Part shown: positions 4,305 to 6,490 of the stretch, piece after piece
How the letters are laid out: each line of letters starts with the position of its first letter
Numbering within the stretch: the first letter of the stretch is position 1
Assembly (NCBI GenBank): GCA_900554495.1
Contig: USHR01000104.1
Coordinates: 1 to 6,490 of the forward strand
Direction of reading: 5' to 3'
Length of the DNA: 6,490 nt
From: an uncultured Collinsella sp.
GTDB taxonomy: Bacteria > Actinomycetota > Coriobacteriia > Coriobacteriales > Coriobacteriaceae
The notes under the pieces: generated by a model
Database searches by the model: none
Seen by the model: the letters and a program-made list of their open reading frames with translations, nothing else
Told to the model about the DNA's origin: nothing
Program-made: the position numbers and the translations under genes

Positions 4305-6490
4305 ATGGATGCCGCAGCCCGTACCGCCCATGATTCCACCCTCCAGCCGTTTTCGGAGATGGAGCACTATAAGCATGCCGATGAGCTGCCGCCCGAGATT
4401 ATGGCGGACAGCTACGACAAGCTGGAGCGCCTGTGCCTCAAATATATGAATGAGGACGACTTCTCTAAGGTGGAGCAGGCCTACTGCTTTGCCGCCGAGA
4501 AGCACTGCAACCAAAAGCGGCGGTCGGGTGAGATGTACATCAACCATCCCGTCGAGGTGGCCATCATCTTGGCCGATCTCAAGATGGACTGCGATGTGGT
4601 GTGCGCCGCGCTGCTGCACGATACCGTCGAGGATACCGAGACCTCGCTTGCCGATGTTTCCGGCCTGTTTGGCGATACGGTGGCCGAGCTCGTCGATGGC
4701 GTGACCAAGCTCACCAACATCGAAGTCGACAGCATGGACGAGAAGCAGGCGCTTACGCTGCGCAAGATGTTCCTCGCCATGTCCAAGGACATCCGCGTCA
4801 TTATCGTTAAGCTTGCCGACCGTCTGCACAACATGCGCACCCTTGCAGCTCTGCGCGAGGACCGTCGCCTGTTTAAGGCCCGCGAGACCATGGACGTGTA
4901 TGCGCCCCTGGCCGACCGTCTGGGCATGAGCTCTATTAAGTGGGAGCTCGAGGACCTGTCCTTCTTCTACCTGGAGCCCGATGCCTACCAGCGCATTGCG
5001 CGCATGGTGGCTGAGTCGCGCGAGGTTCGCGAGCGCTATCTGGCCGAGACCATCAAGACGCTCACCGACGAGCTCAACCGCATTGGCCTGGAGGGCTTCC
5101 AGATTAATGGCCGCTCCAAGCACTATTGGTCCATCTACCAAAAGATGAAGCGCAAGGGCAAGGAATTCTCCGAGATCTACGACCTGGTGGCGCTGCGCGT
5201 CATCACCCATTCGGTGCGCGATTGCTACTCCACGCTCGGCGCGGTGCATACGCTGTGGCACCCCATGCCCGGTCGCTTTAAAGACTATATCGCCATGCCC
5301 AAGGTCAATAACTACCAGTCGCTCCACACGACGGTTATCGGTCCCACGGCTCGTCCGCTCGAGATTCAGATTCGAACCTATGAGATGCATGAGCAGGCCG
5401 AGTACGGCATTGCCGCCCACTGGCTCTATAAGAAATCGGGCGGATCGTCTGCTTCCAAGACCAATGACGCTCAACGTTTGGACGATCAGATCAACTGGCT
5501 TAAGCATTCGCTCGATTGGGCTGCGTCTGATGAGATCACCGACGCCAAGGAATACCTGCATTCGCTGAAGGTCGACCTCTTCGATCAAGAGATCTTCGTC
5601 TTTACGCCCAAGGGCGAGGTCATGGCGCTTCGTGCCGGCTCCACGCCGCTCGACTTTGCCTACGCCGTTCACACCGAGGTGGGCAATCACTGCGTCGGCG
5701 CTAAGATCAACGGTGCGGTGGCCCCGCTCACGCACGAGATCAAGACGGGCGACCGCGTTGAAATCCTGACCAACAAGAGTTCCAAGCCGTCGCGTGATTG
5801 GCTCAAGATCGTTAAGACGCCTTCCGCCAAGTCAAAGATCCGCCGTTACTTCGCTGCCGCGACCAAAGACGATGACGCTGCTGCCGGCCGCGATATACTG
5901 GCCAAGGACCTGCGCAAGCGCGGGTATGGCATCTCTACGCCGCGATCCACGCGTGCGCTCAACGCCGTGGCGGAGCAGCTGAACTTCAAGCAGCTCGAGG
6001 ACCTGTTTGCCGCCGTGGGCGCCGGTAAGGTTGCCCCGCGCGCCGTGGGTAACAAGGTCGAGCAAATCTTGGACCCCAAGCCCGAGGAGCAGCTCACCAA
6101 GGCCGAGGCTATCGCCGAGGTCGTGAAGCAGCCTGCCCGTGGCTCCAACCGCAAGCCGCAAAAGCGCGGCAAGAGCGCCAGCAACGGCATTATCGTCAAG
6201 GGCGAGAGCAACAGCGGCCTGCTGGTCCGTCTGGCGCATTGCTGCAATCCGGTGACGGGCGACGATATCGTCGGCTTCATCACGCGCGGTCGTGGCGTTT
6301 CGGTGCATCGCGCCAACTGCCCCAACGTCAAGGGTCTTATGGAGCATCCCGAGCGCATGATCGAAGTGGAGTGGGACGGCGCTGCCGACACCCTCTTCCA
6401 GGTCGAGATCGTGGTCGAGTGCCTGGACCGCATGGGCCTGCTCAAGGATGTCACCATTGCCATTGGCGATGCGGGCGGCAATATCCTTTC
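4305..6490 (+). CDS. rel: Bifunctional (p)ppGpp synthetase/hydrolase (RelA/SpoT homolog), C-terminus cut by window edge
   Basis: This is the long-form stringent-response enzyme, a cytoplasmic, ribosome-associated protein that transfers pyrophosphate from ATP to GDP/GTP and also hydrolyses (p)ppGpp. The visible 728 codons run through, in order: an HD hydrolase domain with H81, HDTVEDT (105-111) and DRLHNM (172-177); the synthetase domain with GRSKHYWSIY (269-278), RFKD (324-327), NYQSLH (336-341) and EIQIRT (353-358); a TGS domain (about 429-490, beginning EIFVFTPKGE); a basic linker; the conserved-cysteine (zinc-finger) domain with HCCNP (645-649) and C672; and the start of the ACT domain (from about 698). 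All HD catalytic residues I can place are present. RFKD is the motif of bifunctional enzymes; E. coli RelA, which only synthesises, has EFDD there. Full length should be about 770-790 residues, so roughly 50 are missing. The gene is probably co-transcribed with recJ. Identification is very secure; the symbols relA and rsh are equally valid. Confidence 0.95.
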   Translation, partial: MDAAARTAHDSTLQPFSEMEHYKHADELPPEIMADSYDKLERLCLKYMNEDDFSKVEQAYCFAAEKHCNQKRRSGEMYINHPVEVAIILADLKMDCDVVCAALLHDTVEDTETSLADVSGLFGDTVAELVDGVTKLTNIEVDSMDEKQALTLRKMFLAMSKDIRVIIVKLADRLHNMRTLAALREDRRLFKARETMDVYAPLADRLGMSSIKWELEDLSFFYLEPDAYQRIARMVAESREVRERYLAETIKTLTDELNRIGLEGFQINGRSKHYWSIYQKMKRKGKEFSEIYDLVALRVITHSVRDCYSTLGAVHTLWHPMPGRFKDYIAMPKVNNYQSLHTTVIGPTARPLEIQIRTYEMHEQAEYGIAAHWLYKKSGGSSASKTNDAQRLDDQINWLKHSLDWAASDEITDAKEYLHSLKVDLFDQEIFVFTPKGEVMALRAGSTPLDFAYAVHTEVGNHCVGAKINGAVAPLTHEIKTGDRVEILTNKSSKPSRDWLKIVKTPSAKSKIRRYFAAATKDDDAAAGRDILAKDLRKRGYGISTPRSTRALNAVAEQLNFKQLEDLFAAVGAGKVAPRAVGNKVEQILDPKPEEQLTKAEAIAEVVKQPARGSNRKPQKRGKSASNGIIVKGESNSGLLVRLAHCCNPVTGDDIVGFITRGRGVSVHRANCPNVKGLMEHPERMIEVEWDGAADTLFQVEIVVECLDRMGLLKDVTIAIGDAGGNIL

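Noticed and set aside
4251..5735. 494-codon open frame on the minus strand opposite rel
   Set aside because: It is fully antisense to a gene with clear RSH motifs. Its product is low-complexity (rich in H, L, G, R, V) with no domain, as expected when G+C-rich codons are read in reverse.
1..6490. Mobile elements, CRISPR array, tRNA or rRNA
   Set aside because: I saw no regularly spaced direct repeats, transposase or integrase motifs, terminal inverted repeats, cloverleaf or rRNA signature on either strand.

Overview
The window comes from a high-G+C bacterium. Strongly G/C-biased third codon positions, a RecJ nuclease fused to a DEAH-box helicase, and a bifunctional Rel directly behind it suggest an actinobacterium of the class Coriobacteriia, with Collinsella-like gut species as my best guess. 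That taxonomic call is inference from protein character and recollection, not from a search.

Layout. Bases 1-726 (minus strand) hold the first 242 codons of a multi-pass membrane transporter of the bile acid:sodium symporter (BASS) superfamily; its 3' end lies outside the window. Bases 727-949 form a divergent intergenic region with several short inverted repeats, a perfect TATAAT box (888-893) and a stable leader hairpin (912-929). A 21-codon leader ORF (950-1015) with a well-placed ribosome binding site overlaps the start of the next gene. Bases 1002-4289 (plus strand) encode a 1095-residue RecJ-type 5'-3' single-strand exonuclease that also carries a complete DEAH superfamily-2 helicase module. 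After a 15-base gap, 4305-6490 (plus strand) encodes the first 728 codons of a long RelA/SpoT homolog (rel/rsh); the window ends inside its C-terminal ACT domain.

How the parts fit. recJ and rel are co-directional and almost touching, so they are probably co-transcribed from the promoter near 888, with a possible extra rel promoter inside the recJ 3' end. The recJ product combines nuclease and helicase activities that most bacteria split between RecJ and RecQ for end resection in RecF-type repair. Rel makes and degrades (p)ppGpp; its intact HD site and RFKD motif point to a bifunctional enzyme. The transporter is divergently transcribed and has no evident functional link to them.

The two points most worth attention are the nuclease-helicase fusion, with the helicase apparently placed between the RecJ core and a RecJ C-terminal-like tail, and the recJ leader, where an overlapping short ORF runs through a hairpin that buries the recJ ribosome binding site. 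I see no mobile element, CRISPR array, tRNA or rRNA.
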